From NCBI RefSeq assembly GCF_001423585.1, contig NZ_LMOP01000008.1, positions 110,721 through 174,720 on the forward strand: a DNA stretch of 64,000 nucleotides, given 5' to 3'. The notes beneath the pieces are model-generated. The model had not been told where the DNA came from and made no database searches. It saw only the letters and a program-made list of their open reading frames with translations. Positions 48,840 through 57,776 of this stretch are shown here, one piece after another. Made by a program: the position numbers and the translations under genes. This DNA is from Xanthomonas sp. Leaf148 (lineage in GTDB: Bacteria > Pseudomonadota > Gammaproteobacteria > Xanthomonadales > Xanthomonadaceae). Each line of letters begins with the position of its first letter. Within the stretch, counting starts at the first letter, position 1.

Positions 48840-51800
48840 CGATGAAAACGCTGTTGTCCAAGCTGAGTGCCACGTTGGTGGTGAGTGTATTGGCGCTGTG
48901 CCTGCTGTCGTTGCTGTTGTGGGTGGGCGGGCCGTATGTCGCCATCGATGGCTGGAGCCCGCTGACCGGTGTGGCGGCACGGCTGTTGGCAATCGTGACG
49001 TTGATCGGTGTGTGGCTGGGGGTGTTGGCATGGCGGCGTTGGCGCGCGCAGCGGCGCGCCGGCAGTTTGTCCAGCGCATTGGCCGCCCCGGGGCGCGATG
49101 ACGACCGCGAACTGCGCAGCGGGCAGGAGCGCGCGCAGTTGCAGGCGCGCTTTCAGCAAGCCATTCAACTGTTGCGCAAGCGACGCGGCGGCAGCGATCT
49201 GTACACGCTGCCGTGGTATGCGCTGATCGGCCCGCCCGGCTCGGGCAAAAGTACCTTGCTGCAGCATTCCGGCCTGCAGTTTCCGCTGGCCGCGCGCATG
49301 GGCGATGCCGCGCTGCGCGGAGTGGGCGGCACCCGCGATTGCGAATGGTGGTTCACCGACGAAGCAGTGTTTCTGGACACCGCCGGGCGCTACACCACGC
49401 AGGATTCCGATCAAGCCGTCGATGCCGGCGCCTGGCGCGACTTTCTGCGCCTGCTGCGGCGCCATCGCCCACGCCGGCCGCTCAATGGCGTGCTGGTGAC
49501 CATGAGCATGTCCGACCTGTTGCTGCTGGACGATGGCGAACGCGACACGCACATGCAGGCGATCCGGCGCCGCCTGGACGAGCTGGCCGAGCAGTTGCAG
49601 GCCAGCGTGCCGGTGTACCTGATCTTTACCAAGTGCGATCTGGTTGGTGGCTTTGGCGAGTTCTTCGACGATCTCACGCCTGCGCAGCGCAGCCAGGTCT
49701 GGGGCATGTCGTTTCCGCTGGCGCACACGCTCGATGGCCGCGCCGCGCGTGGTTTTGCCGACGAATTCAACCTGCTGCAGCAGCAGTTGAGCGCACGCCT
49801 GTTCGAGCGTCTGAATCTGGAGCGCGACCGTTTGCGGCGTGCGGCGATCCTGTCGTTTCCGCAGCAGGTCGCCGCACTCGGCGAGCGTGCACGGCAGTTT
49901 GTCGAAGGCACCTTCGCCGGCAACGCCTACGGGCCGGCACCGCTGCTGCGCGGGGTGTACTTCACCTCCGGCACGCAGGAAGGCACGCCGATCGATCGCA
50001 TGATGGGCGCGGTGGCACGCACCTTCGGTGTGGACGATGCGCGGGTGCATGCTCCCGGCGCGCAACGCCGTACGTTCTTTGTCGAGCGATTGCTGCGCGA
50101 GGTGGTGCTGCGCGAATCCGGGCTGGCCAATACCCCGCCCACGCAGCAGCGCCGCATGGCGTGGTTGCAGGCGGCCGCCTATGTAGGCGTTGCGGTGTTG
50201 AGTGGTGCGCTGCTGGCCGGGTTGAGCGTCAGTTATCTGGGCAATCGCGCCTATCTCGACCAGGTGCGTCAGGCGCTGGATGCACGCCCGGCAATGCCCG
50301 ACCCCAATGCCGCCACCGCCATGCCCGAGTACGTGGCGCGCACGCTGCAGCAGGCCGCAGCCACGCAGGCGGTGGTGCGGGTGGCACGGCAGTACCACGC
50401 GCACACGCCGTGGTCGCTGCGGATGGGATTGTTCCAGGGCGCCGCGCTTGGCGATGAAATGCAGGCCGGCTATCTGCGCCAGCTCAATGCCACGTTGTTG
50501 CCGGCGCTGGCGGTGCGCTTTCGCAACGGTCTGGTCGACAACGCGCAGGCGCCGCAGGCGTTGTACTACACGCTCAAGGGCTACCTCATGCTCGGCCAGC
50601 CGCAGCATCTGGATGCGGCACAACTCAGCGCGCTGGCGGCCATCGAGGCCGGCAAGCTGTTTCCGCGCGACGTAGCGCAGCAACAAGCGCTGAGCGCGCA
50701 GTTGCAGGCCTTGCTCGATGCGCCCGAGCGCGTGCGTGCGCTGTCGCTGGACGGCGAGCGCATCGCACAGGCGCGCGCCAGCCTGCGTGCGGCCGATCTG
50801 TCTACGTTGATCTACGGCAACCTGCTGCTCACACCGCCGGCCGGCACCCCGCTGCGGTTGGACAAGGCGTTGGGGTTGCTTGCCGATACCTTCGTGCGGC
50901 GCAGCGGCACCGCGCTGTCCACCGCGGTGCCGGCGCTTTACACCCAGCCGGTGTTTGCCGGTCTGCAGCGCGATGGCATCGGCCAGGCGGTGGAGCGCTT
51001 CGGGCACGACGATTGGGTGTTCGGCGGCGCGCCGCTGGATGCAGCCGCCAAGGCCGCGTTGGTGCGTGAGGTGGGCCAGCGCTACGCCGCCGACTACATC
51101 CGCTACTGGGATGCGCTGCTGGCTGATCTGCAATTGCTTCCGGCCGCCGATCTGGCCGCTGCCAGCGCAACCGCCGCCAAACTGGCCGGCCCCAGTTCGC
51201 CGCTGCGCCTGTTGCTCGGTGTGGTCGGCGAACACACCCAGGCGATGGACCGCGCACCGCCGGCAGACCCGGCGCAGCGCGCCGTGGCTGCAGCGGCCGG
51301 CAAGGCGGCTGCCAAGGCCAACGCGGCAGCGGCAAAGCTGCCGGGCGGCGCTGCGATGAGCGCGGCGTTGGCCACCCCGGCCGACCCTGCCGCCGCCAAC
51401 GCACCGGTGCCGGGCGCGGCGATCAGCGAGCACTTTCTGGCGCTCAACGCGCTGACTGCCGGCGCACCTGGCGCCACGCCGCTGGATCATCTGCTGAGCG
51501 TGCTCGATCAACTGGGCAAGCAGTTGCTGGTGGTGTCGCAAGGCGGCGGCGATGCGGCGGCCGCCAATGCGCAGCTGGCAGTAGCCCGGCAGGAAATGGC
51601 GCAGCTGCCGCCACCGGTGACCGACTGGTTGCAAACCCTGGCCGGCAGTAGCGCCACCTTGATGACGCAGGGCGCACGCGCCGCGCTGGATGCGCAGGTG
51701 CGCCAATCGGTGGGAGAGGTGTGCAGCGATTTTGTGCGCGGCCGCTACCCCTTCGACCCAACGGCGCAGGTCGATATCCCGCTGCAGAATTTTGGCGAAC

Positions 51801-52366
51801 TGTTCGGTACCGGTGGGCGCCTGGATGCGCTCTACACCGGCACCGTGCAACCGCTGCTGGACACACAGGCGCCGCAATGGCGCTGGAAACAAGGCCCGGA
51901 TGCGGTCGTCGGCGCGCCTGGCCTGCCCATACAGCTGCAACTGGCACAGCGCATCCGGCAAAAATATTTTCGCGGCGGGCCCACCCCGCAGATCGGCTTC
52001 ACCGTGCTGGCGCCCACGCTGGGCGAGGGCGTCACCCGGCTGACGTTGGACATTGAAGGCCAGCGCTACGACTACCAACCCGGTGCGGCGCAGAGCATGC
52101 CGATGATCTGGCCCGGGCCGGTACCGGGGCATGTGTCGATTGCCGCCTTCGGCGCCGATGGCGTGGCGCTGGGCACGCTCGACTATCAAGGCGACTGGGC
52201 GCTGTTTCGCGCGCTGCAGGCCGGGCATCTGGAAAATCCGTCCGATCTGCGCTTCGTCGCCAGCTTCGCGCTCGGTGGCCACGACGTACAGGTGCCGCTG
52301 CGCGCAGGCAACCTGCGCCATCCGTTTCTGGACAGCGACGTCCAGCAGTTTGCGTGCGGCGGATGA
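48836..52366 (+). CDS. tssM: T6SS membrane channel protein TssM (IcmF/VasK)
   Basis: The 1176-residue inner-membrane protein forms the trans-envelope complex with TssL. Two N-terminal membrane helices lie at about 10-32 and 45-66. A cytoplasmic GTPase-like domain has Walker A GPPGSGKSTLL near residue 131 and the D-T-A-G-R motif. A third membrane helix lies at about 447-470. A large periplasmic part holds the IcmF-related and DUF1215-type C-terminal beta domain. The Walker A is intact, so NTP binding is expected. Its start overlaps tssL and its stop overlaps tagF. Confidence 0.96.
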   Translation: MTMKTLLSKLSATLVVSVLALCLLSLLLWVGGPYVAIDGWSPLTGVAARLLAIVTLIGVWLGVLAWRRWRAQRRAGSLSSALAAPGRDDDRELRSGQERAQLQARFQQAIQLLRKRRGGSDLYTLPWYALIGPPGSGKSTLLQHSGLQFPLAARMGDAALRGVGGTRDCEWWFTDEAVFLDTAGRYTTQDSDQAVDAGAWRDFLRLLRRHRPRRPLNGVLVTMSMSDLLLLDDGERDTHMQAIRRRLDELAEQLQASVPVYLIFTKCDLVGGFGEFFDDLTPAQRSQVWGMSFPLAHTLDGRAARGFADEFNLLQQQLSARLFERLNLERDRLRRAAILSFPQQVAALGERARQFVEGTFAGNAYGPAPLLRGVYFTSGTQEGTPIDRMMGAVARTFGVDDARVHAPGAQRRTFFVERLLREVVLRESGLANTPPTQQRRMAWLQAAAYVGVAVLSGALLAGLSVSYLGNRAYLDQVRQALDARPAMPDPNAATAMPEYVARTLQQAAATQAVVRVARQYHAHTPWSLRMGLFQGAALGDEMQAGYLRQLNATLLPALAVRFRNGLVDNAQAPQALYYTLKGYLMLGQPQHLDAAQLSALAAIEAGKLFPRDVAQQQALSAQLQALLDAPERVRALSLDGERIAQARASLRAADLSTLIYGNLLLTPPAGTPLRLDKALGLLADTFVRRSGTALSTAVPALYTQPVFAGLQRDGIGQAVERFGHDDWVFGGAPLDAAAKAALVREVGQRYAADYIRYWDALLADLQLLPAADLAAASATAAKLAGPSSPLRLLLGVVGEHTQAMDRAPPADPAQRAVAAAAGKAAAKANAAAAKLPGGAAMSAALATPADPAAANAPVPGAAISEHFLALNALTAGAPGATPLDHLLSVLDQLGKQLLVVSQGGGDAAAANAQLAVARQEMAQLPPPVTDWLQTLAGSSATLMTQGARAALDAQVRQSVGEVCSDFVRGRYPFDPTAQVDIPLQNFGELFGTGGRLDALYTGTVQPLLDTQAPQWRWKQGPDAVVGAPGLPIQLQLAQRIRQKYFRGGPTPQIGFTVLAPTLGEGVTRLTLDIEGQRYDYQPGAAQSMPMIWPGPVPGHVSIAAFGADGVALGTLDYQGDWALFRALQAGHLENPSDLRFVASFALGGHDVQVPLRAGNLRHPFLDSDVQQFACGG

Positions 52367-52938
52367 ACATGCCGGCGACCGATCAGATTGGTTTCCACGG
52401 CAAGTTGCCCGGCGTGGGCGACTTCGTGCAGCGGCGCTTGCCGGCCAGCTTCGTGCAGCCGTGGGACGCACACTTTGCCAGCTGCCTGGACACGGTGCGC
52501 CAGCAGCTCGGCGAGCATTGGCCCGGTGCGTATCGCAGCAGTAGCTTGCGCGCGTTCGCCCTGGGGCCGGGCGTGTGCGGCCCGCAGGCCTGGGCCGGCG
52601 TGTTTGGCCCAGGCGAAGACCGCGTGGGGCGTTGCTTCCCACTGGTCGTGGCGATGCCGTTGCCGCATGCCTGCCTGCCCACACACGCCTGGTTTGGCGC
52701 GTTGGCGGCGTGCCTGGGCCGTGCACTGCGCGCACGCGCCGATGCGGTGAGTTTCGACGCCGCCGTGCGCGCGCTCGCGGTGCCTGCCACGTCATCCACC
52801 ACGCATGCACCGGTGCACGGCCAGTCGCTGTGGTGGCCACTGGGCGGCGCTGTGCAGGCGCTGGACGGCCTGCCCGCAGCCGAACGCTATCTGGACTGGC
52901 TGCTCGCCGATGCGGACATCACCGAGGTGACCCGATGA
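52363..52938 (+). CDS. tagF: T6SS post-translational regulator TagF (ImpM)
   Basis: The 191-residue protein starts with the TagF signature GFHGKLPGVGDFVQRRLPASFVQPWD and contains VFGPGEDRVGRCFPLVVAMPL and SLWWPLGG. In other bacteria TagF represses T6SS assembly by sequestering the FHA protein and is antagonised by PpkA signalling. It overlaps tssM (ATGA) and pppA (ATGA). In several species tagF and pppA are fused; here they are separate. Confidence 0.94.
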   Translation: MNMPATDQIGFHGKLPGVGDFVQRRLPASFVQPWDAHFASCLDTVRQQLGEHWPGAYRSSSLRAFALGPGVCGPQAWAGVFGPGEDRVGRCFPLVVAMPLPHACLPTHAWFGALAACLGRALRARADAVSFDAAVRALAVPATSSTTHAPVHGQSLWWPLGGAVQALDGLPAAERYLDWLLADADITEVTR

Positions 52939-53651
52939 GCGCGTTCTATCAATCGGCCGGGCACACCGAAACCGGCAAGGTGCGCCGGCTCAACGAAGAC
53001 GCGCTGCTGCTGCGCGACGACGCCGGGTTGTGGGTGGTGGCCGACGGCCTGGGCGGCCACAGCGCCGGCGATTACGCCAGCCAGTTGCTGGTGCAGCGGC
53101 TGGGCGCGTTGGTGCGCCCACCGGACCTGTGCGACTTTCTCGACGCCATCGACGACACCCTGGCGCAGATCAACGCCGAGCTGCTGCAGGTTGCGCGGCA
53201 ACGCCGCGTGGACATGATCGCCACCACCGTGGTGGTGTTGGTGCACGACCCGGATTTCATGCTGTGCGGCTGGGTCGGCGACAGCCGTATCTATGCGCAA
53301 CACGGCGGCCCGCTACGCCAGCTCACCCGCGATCACGTGCACGGCGTGCGCGAGGACGTCACCCAGTTCGGCAGTGCCCAGGCCGCCGCCGCAGCGGCCG
53401 GCGTGCTCACGCGTGCAGTAGGCGCGCAGGAGCCGTTGTTTGTCGATTGGGTGCTGCTGCCAAGTCTGCCGGGCACGCAATTTTTGCTGTGCAGCGACGG
53501 CATCAACAAGGAAATCCCCGACCCGGAGCTGGATGCCGAATGCCATCGCTTCGGCGATCCCCGCGCGTTACTGGCGCGGTTGTTCGAACTGGCGATGGGC
53601 AGGGCGGCGCGCGACAACGTCACCGCCGTCGTCGTCCGCCTGCAGGAGTGA
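52935..53651 (+). CDS. pppA: T6SS PP2C-type phosphatase PppA
   Basis: The 238-residue PPM/PP2C Ser/Thr phosphatase has all metal-binding motifs: RLNEDALLL, VADGLGGHSAGDYAS, CGWVGDSRIYAQ, LLCSDGIN and ARDNVTAVVV. It removes phosphate from the FHA protein and opposes PpkA. The ATG overlaps the tagF stop, and ppkA starts 4 bp after its stop, so kinase and phosphatase are made together. Confidence 0.95.
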   Translation: MSAFYQSAGHTETGKVRRLNEDALLLRDDAGLWVVADGLGGHSAGDYASQLLVQRLGALVRPPDLCDFLDAIDDTLAQINAELLQVARQRRVDMIATTVVVLVHDPDFMLCGWVGDSRIYAQHGGPLRQLTRDHVHGVREDVTQFGSAQAAAAAAGVLTRAVGAQEPLFVDWVLLPSLPGTQFLLCSDGINKEIPDPELDAECHRFGDPRALLARLFELAMGRAARDNVTAVVVRLQE

Positions 53652-53655
53652 GCGC

Positions 53656-56600
53656 ATGCACCAAGACACTGCCACCGTGACCGAACTGGTCACCGCCATG
53701 CGCACCGGCGCATTGAATCTGGAGGCCGTGCTGGCCGCGCTGGGCAAGCGTGCGGCCGTGCCGGATGCCGAATACCGCGACGGTGTGGAAACGCTGTCGC
53801 AACTGCAGCGCCAGCAACTGCTGGACGATGTCACTGTCACCACGTTGATGCATCGATTGAATGCCTTGCACGCTGTCGCATCGGCAGCGTCGCCAGCAAT
53901 TTCGCCAACCGCGGCAATCGCCGCGCCGCCAGTGGACGACGACGCCACCGTGGTGATGCCGCGCCGCGCTGCGGCGCCGGTCGAAGACGACATCACCCGC
54001 GTGCAACCGGCGCAGCCACTGCCCGGCGATGTGCCCAGCCTCACCAGCCTGGGCCTGGGCACCCAGATGGGCGTGGGCACGCAAACCGGCACCGGCACCG
54101 CAGGCACCGCCAGCCTGTCCAGTTGGCAACACCTGGCCGAGGCCGCCGGCGGCGACCACGCCAGCGTCGGCAGTTTGCTCAAGGGGCGGTTCTTGCTGGA
54201 ACGCGAACTCGGGCGCGGCGGCATGGGCGTGGTGTATCTGGCACGCGACGAGCGCAAGGTGGAAGCGCGCGACCGCGACCCATGGCTGGCCATCAAGGTG
54301 CTCAGCGACGAATTCCGCCGTCATCCCGATTCGCTGGTCGCGTTGCAGCGCGAAGCGCGCCGCTCGCAGAAGCTCGCACACGACAACATCGTGCGGGTGT
54401 ACGACTTCGACAAGGACCGCACCCTGGTCTTCATGACCATGGAGTACATCGACGGCAGCGACCTGAAAACCTTGATCCGCGAGCAGGCCTACAACGGCAT
54501 GCCGCTCAAGCAGGCGTGGCCGCTGATCGATGGCATGGGCCGCGCGCTGATCCGCGCGCATGCCGCCGGCGTGGTGCATTCGGACTTCAAACCCGGCAAC
54601 GTCATGGTCACCCGCGAAGGCGTGGCCAAGGTGTTCGACTTCGGCATCGCACGCGCCGGCAAACACGCCGCCGATGTGTCCGGCGAACAGACCGTGTTCG
54701 ATGCCGCCACGCTCGGTGCGTTGACGCCGGCCTATGCCAGCCTGGAAATGATTCGTGGGCAGGCGCCCACCGCGGCCGACGATCTGTACGCGCTGGGTTG
54801 CGTGTGTTTCGAACTGCTCACCGGCAAGCACCCGTTCGACAAACTCAGCGCCGAAGTGGCGCTGCGCGATGGCCGCCGTCCGCCGCCGGTGCCCGGTCTG
54901 ACCCGGCGCCAATACGCCACGCTGTGCGCCGCCGTCGCGTTCCCCGCCGGCCAGCGTCTCAAGCGCGTGGATCAGTTGCTCGATGGCCTGCGCCAGGTGC
55001 CGCTGCGCGAACGCGCATTACCCATGCTCGGTTACGGCGCCGCCGCGCTGGCGGTGCTGGGCACGGGCGGGTGGGGCGTGCAGCGCTACCTGCATCAGCA
55101 GCATCTGGCCGAGGTGGTCGCACGCTTCGGTGCGCAGGATCCGCAGCGCTATCGCGACGAAACCCAGGCCATGCAGGCGCTGTCCAGCCTGGAGCCGGAC
55201 GACCGCCGCCGCCTGCTCACCGACCGCAGCGATCTGATCGAAGATTTCCTGCTGCGTCGTCTGGATGCAGTGTGGAATCCGGCCAACGGCCGCAACGATT
55301 ATCGCGGTGCGTTGCAGGTGTTTGCGCTGCGCGACCGGCTGCGGCTGTATTCGCCGTCGCTGGATGCGCGCCGGCAGACCATCGAGCGCGAAAAAAACGA
55401 GCGCCTCAACGCGCTCGACACCACGCTCAATCGCCAACTCGACGCCGGTCTGCTGTTCCGCAATCAGGCCGACAACGCGCTGGCCACGCTCGACCAGGTG
55501 CGCCGCATCGACCCGGCCAGCAGTCTATTGCATCACGCCGCGCTGGAAGTGCGGCTGGATGCCGCCATTGCACAGGCGGTTGCGGCAGGCCAGCTCAGCA
55601 CCGCGCGGACCGAGAGCGATCAGGCACGTGCGGCCTTTCCCGACTCGCTGCGGCTGCAATTGCGCAGCGCCGAGGTTGCAGTGGCCGAACAGCAAGCCCG
55701 ACGCACGCCGGTGGCTGCGGCGCCGCGCGATGCCGCTGGCGCACGTCAAACGCTGGCCGCCGCGCTGGCCCAGCCTGGCACCGATGCGGCGTGGCGCGAC
55801 CGCGTGACTGCGGCATTGGCCGCCCTGCCGGCGGCCGAGCGCAGCACGCAACAGGGCGCAGTAGCCGAGGCCATCGCTGGGCTGGTCGCCGCCCAGTCCG
55901 ACCCGGCGCAACTGGCGGGCGCGCAGGCACTGGTCAGCTTCGGTCTGCAGCTGGCACCGCAGTCCGGCGCGCTACTGGCGCAACGCACGCGCCTGCACAC
56001 CCTGGAGCAGCAGCTGCAGCAGGCGCTCGCCCGCGAAAGTGCCGAGGCCGAACTGGCCGGTCGGGTGGAGTCGCTGCGGCGTGCCGCCGCCGCCAACGAT
56101 CTGGGCAAGACCGGTGATGCGTTGGCGCGTATCCGCGTGCTGCAGCCCAACCATCCGTTGCTGCGCAGCGAGGGCCCGCAACTGCTGTCGCAGGTGTATC
56201 GCAACAACGCCGGCGACGCCTTTGCGCAAGGGCGCTATGCGCAGGCCGCCGACCTGCTTGCCCAGGGGGTGCAGACGCTGGGTCAACGCGCCGAGCTACG
56301 CAGTGCGCAGGCGCGTTATGCCGTCGCCGCCGCAGTAATGGCTGCAGGCACCTTGCCGGCCGCCGAGCGTCAGCAACTGGGTCAGCGCCTGCAGGCGCTG
56401 TATCGCAGCGATGCCACTGCGATGGCGCAACTGGAAGCGCAGATGAAAGCCGCCGGGCAACTGCCCGAAGGCACGCTGTCCGCACGCCTGCAACGTGCAC
56501 CTGGCGTCGATGCGCCCGCATCCGACAGCGTGCCCGCCGGCAGCGCCATCGACGCACCGGCTGCGGCGTCGCCACCAAAATCGACGCGCGGCAGATCCAC

Positions 56601-57342
56601 CGCCAAACCCACCACGGCCACCACCGGCGCGGCCCGCAGCACCACGGCCGCTGCCGCACTGCCCACCGGCGTGGATGACGCCGCCAGCTTGCCGCCGGTG
56701 CCCACCGGCCCGGACCCGTGCGACGGTGCCGGCCTGCCCGGCCGTGGCGCGGCCTGTTTCGACACGCTGGGCGACACCCGCGGCCCGATGCTGGTGGTGG
56801 TGCCCGGCATCGACGGCGGCACTCCGTATGCGTTGTCGCGCGGCGAAGTGGCGGTGGCCGATTTCAACCTGTTCTGCCAGGCCACCGGCCGCTGCACCGC
56901 GCAGGCCGCCAGCACGCCCGAGCTGGCGCGCGCGCCGGTGCGCAACATCAGCCTGACCCAGGCCCGCGCCTATCTGCGCTGGCTGACCATCGGCAGCGGC
57001 GGTTGGCGCTACCGCCTGCCCAGCGATGCCGAATGGCTGCATGCCGCGCAGGCCGCCAGTAATTGGCGACAAGCCGAAGACAGCAACTGCGTACCGCCCA
57101 CCGCCAGCGCCACCGATGCGGTACGCGCACCGGTGTCGGCGCGCGGCCGCGATGCCAACCCGTGGGGGCTGATCAACCTCACCGGCAATGTGTGGGAATG
57201 GGTCTCCAGCGGCGCCGGCGTGCAGGCGCGCGGCGGCAGCTTTGCCAGTTACTGGTCCGATTGCACCGTGCAGGCCAGCCGCGCCGACAATGGCTCGGCG
57301 CAGCCGGACGTGGGCTTTCGCGTGCTGCGGGAGCTGCCATGA
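53656..57342 (+). CDS. ppkA: T6SS Ser/Thr kinase PpkA fused to a formylglycine-generating-enzyme-like domain
   Basis: The 1228-residue protein has a helical N terminus (1-50) and a low-complexity stretch. The Hanks kinase domain spans about 178-440: GRGGMG near 186, AIKVL lysine, VVHSDFKPGNVMV near 307 and DFGIA near 328. The catalytic-loop HRD is HSD, so the Arg that reads activation-loop phosphate is missing. A membrane helix lies at about 456-478, with a helical, TPR-like periplasmic region to about 950. The FGE/SUMF1-like domain (about 1017-1228) shows RLPSDAEWLHAAQ, GNVWEWVSSG, RGGSFASYW and VGFRVLRE. It is expected to phosphorylate the FHA protein; the periplasmic FGE domain may sense a ligand. 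Confidence 0.92.
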   Translation: MHQDTATVTELVTAMRTGALNLEAVLAALGKRAAVPDAEYRDGVETLSQLQRQQLLDDVTVTTLMHRLNALHAVASAASPAISPTAAIAAPPVDDDATVVMPRRAAAPVEDDITRVQPAQPLPGDVPSLTSLGLGTQMGVGTQTGTGTAGTASLSSWQHLAEAAGGDHASVGSLLKGRFLLERELGRGGMGVVYLARDERKVEARDRDPWLAIKVLSDEFRRHPDSLVALQREARRSQKLAHDNIVRVYDFDKDRTLVFMTMEYIDGSDLKTLIREQAYNGMPLKQAWPLIDGMGRALIRAHAAGVVHSDFKPGNVMVTREGVAKVFDFGIARAGKHAADVSGEQTVFDAATLGALTPAYASLEMIRGQAPTAADDLYALGCVCFELLTGKHPFDKLSAEVALRDGRRPPPVPGLTRRQYATLCAAVAFPAGQRLKRVDQLLDGLRQVPLRERALPMLGYGAAALAVLGTGGWGVQRYLHQQHLAEVVARFGAQDPQRYRDETQAMQALSSLEPDDRRRLLTDRSDLIEDFLLRRLDAVWNPANGRNDYRGALQVFALRDRLRLYSPSLDARRQTIEREKNERLNALDTTLNRQLDAGLLFRNQADNALATLDQVRRIDPASSLLHHAALEVRLDAAIAQAVAAGQLSTARTESDQARAAFPDSLRLQLRSAEVAVAEQQARRTPVAAAPRDAAGARQTLAAALAQPGTDAAWRDRVTAALAALPAAERSTQQGAVAEAIAGLVAAQSDPAQLAGAQALVSFGLQLAPQSGALLAQRTRLHTLEQQLQQALARESAEAELAGRVESLRRAAAANDLGKTGDALARIRVLQPNHPLLRSEGPQLLSQVYRNNAGDAFAQGRYAQAADLLAQGVQTLGQRAELRSAQARYAVAAAVMAAGTLPAAERQQLGQRLQALYRSDATAMAQLEAQMKAAGQLPEGTLSARLQRAPGVDAPASDSVPAGSAIDAPAAASPPKSTRGRSTAKPTTATTGAARSTTAAAALPTGVDDAASLPPVPTGPDPCDGAGLPGRGAACFDTLGDTRGPMLVVVPGIDGGTPYALSRGEVAVADFNLFCQATGRCTAQAASTPELARAPVRNISLTQARAYLRWLTIGSGGWRYRLPSDAEWLHAAQAASNWRQAEDSNCVPPTASATDAVRAPVSARGRDANPWGLINLTGNVWEWVSSGAGVQARGGSFASYWSDCTVQASRADNGSAQPDVGFRVLRELP

Positions 57343-57776
57343 GCGGCAGCACGCAGCACCCGGCCAACGCCCAGCTGCATGCGCTGGCCCAGGCGCACCA
57401 GCTTGGCCAGATCGATCGCGCGCAGTACCGCGCCCGTCGGCGCAGCGTGCTGGACGCCGCCCGCCAGGCGCAGGGCGCGACCTTGCGCAACCCGCAGCCG
57501 CGGTCGCTCGACGACCGCTCCAGCGCGCCCTTGCAGCGTGATCGCGCCAGCCGATTGCGCAGGCGTGCCACCGCAATTGTCGTAACAGTGACCGTCGTCG
57601 CATTAATGTTGCTAACATTCCATAAATGTACGTTCGGGTTCGACCGGCGTTCAGTCAGGGGCGAGCGCAACCATGCCGATCGCCATGCGAGCGTGCACAC
57701 GTCCGCATGCGCAGCACGGCACGTCGGGCATGCGCAACAACGGATGTTTTCAGGGGTAAGTGACGTATGCGTATGA
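57339..57776 (+). CDS. Small single-pass membrane protein at the end of the T6SS operon
   Basis: The 145-residue protein starts on an ATGA overlap with ppkA. The N terminus has a SHOCT-like helix (LHALAQAHQLGQIDRAQYRARRRSVLDAARQAQG). One membrane segment lies at about residues 77-93 (ATAIVVTVTVVALMLLTF), and a His/Arg-rich tail follows. The last 10 bases overlap the start of the TpsB gene, so it links the T6SS operon to the two-partner secretion genes. No function is known. Confidence 0.6.
   Translation: MSGSTQHPANAQLHALAQAHQLGQIDRAQYRARRRSVLDAARQAQGATLRNPQPRSLDDRSSAPLQRDRASRLRRRATAIVVTVTVVALMLLTFHKCTFGFDRRSVRGERNHADRHASVHTSACAARHVGHAQQRMFSGVSDVCV

Noticed and set aside
48824..52840. Minus-strand open frame of 1338 codons opposite tssM
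   Set aside because: It is antisense to an unmistakable tssM, is Arg/His/Ala-rich without any family resemblance, and arises from the high third-position GC of the real gene.
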